A DNA stretch of 26,568 nt from Zygnema cylindricum. Taxonomy: Eukaryota > Streptophyta > Zygnematophyceae > Zygnematales > Zygnemataceae. Shown here piece after piece: positions 26,460 through 26,568 of the stretch. The notes below the pieces were generated by a model, which did no database searches, was not told the DNA's origin, and saw only the letters and a list, made by a program, of their open reading frames with translations. The position numbers were made by a program, and so were the translations under genes. The first letter of the stretch is position 1. Every line of letters starts with the position of its first letter. The stretch is taken from positions 1-26,568 of the forward strand of contig JBBHKE010003051.1 of assembly GCA_037447655.1 (NCBI GenBank), given 5' to 3'.

Positions 26460-26568
26460 GGTCACGTTATATTTGTACTTTCTGTACTTTATGTCCGGTA
26501 AATTGAACGGTTAATTTACGAGAAATGTACGGTTTTTTTAAGGGAAATGTATGGAATTTGACGAAAAT
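26460..26568 (-). repeat. Inverted fragment related to the 473-bp MITE
   Basis: CCGGTAAATTGAACGG, GAGAAATGTACGGTTTT and GGGAAATGTATGG are the reverse complement of the interior of 12823-13295 at about 13110-13200. The element runs off the window, so its termini cannot be checked. Confidence 0.6.

Noticed and set aside
1-26568. tRNA or rRNA genes
   Set aside because: No cloverleaf or rRNA core was seen. The initiator tRNA-Met match is only 15-16 nt at the primer-binding sites.

Overview
This is a eukaryotic, intron-era, AT-rich genomic window made almost entirely of nested transposable elements. No complete host gene can be shown. There are no operons, Shine-Dalgarno sites or dense ORFs. The landmarks are two Ty1/copia LTR retrotransposons (both on the minus strand), the edge of a third LTR at position 1, several MITE families and long decayed dispersed repeats. 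The host is uncertain. The copia primer-binding sites match the anticodon arm of initiator tRNA-Met in a form (TGGTGGGCCCATAACC) that I recall as plant-like rather than insect-like. A CT-microsatellite leader at 1.8-2.4 kb and transition-only LTR divergence would also fit a methylating green-lineage genome, but this is inference. LAYOUT: 1-127 is an LTR fragment. 128-2455 is mostly non-repetitive and holds one weak minus-strand gene candidate (1365-1748, with a possible decayed exon at 1069-1266). 2456-5007 is a string of five MITEs joined at TA dinucleotides, one of them split by a 399-bp hAT-like MITE. 5041-6530 is old dispersed repeat and unassigned DNA. 6536-11404 is copia element 1, a pol-less (TR-GAG-like) element with an open Gag-fusion frame. 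11405-14541 is dispersed repeat with 220-bp inverted arms and a 473-bp MITE inside. 14544-21981 is a nest: a 222-bp TA-flanked MITE, then a 754-bp hAT-type element (perfect 8-bp target duplication ACCAACCA), then copia element 2 (15176-21623, target duplication TATTG) inserted into the hAT element's 62-bp tandem repeats. 21990-26568 is further dispersed repeat, including a second MITE cluster that mirrors the one at 2.4-5.0 kb. HOW THE PARTS RELATE: element 2 has the full order gag-PR-IN-RT-RNaseH but carries four nonsense codons and two opposite frameshifts. Element 1 has lost protease, integrase and most of RT but keeps one uninterrupted frame of Gag plus relics of pol. The two share the primer-binding site, polypurine tract, blocks of U3 and R/U5, a gag start inside the LTR, and a striking run of small hairpins with AGGG loops in the RNA leader. 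This fits a parasite/donor relationship in which element 1 borrowed pol functions from an element-2-like relative. The leader hairpin array, the intact pol-less ORF and the two separately broken U3 tandem duplications are the most interesting signals.
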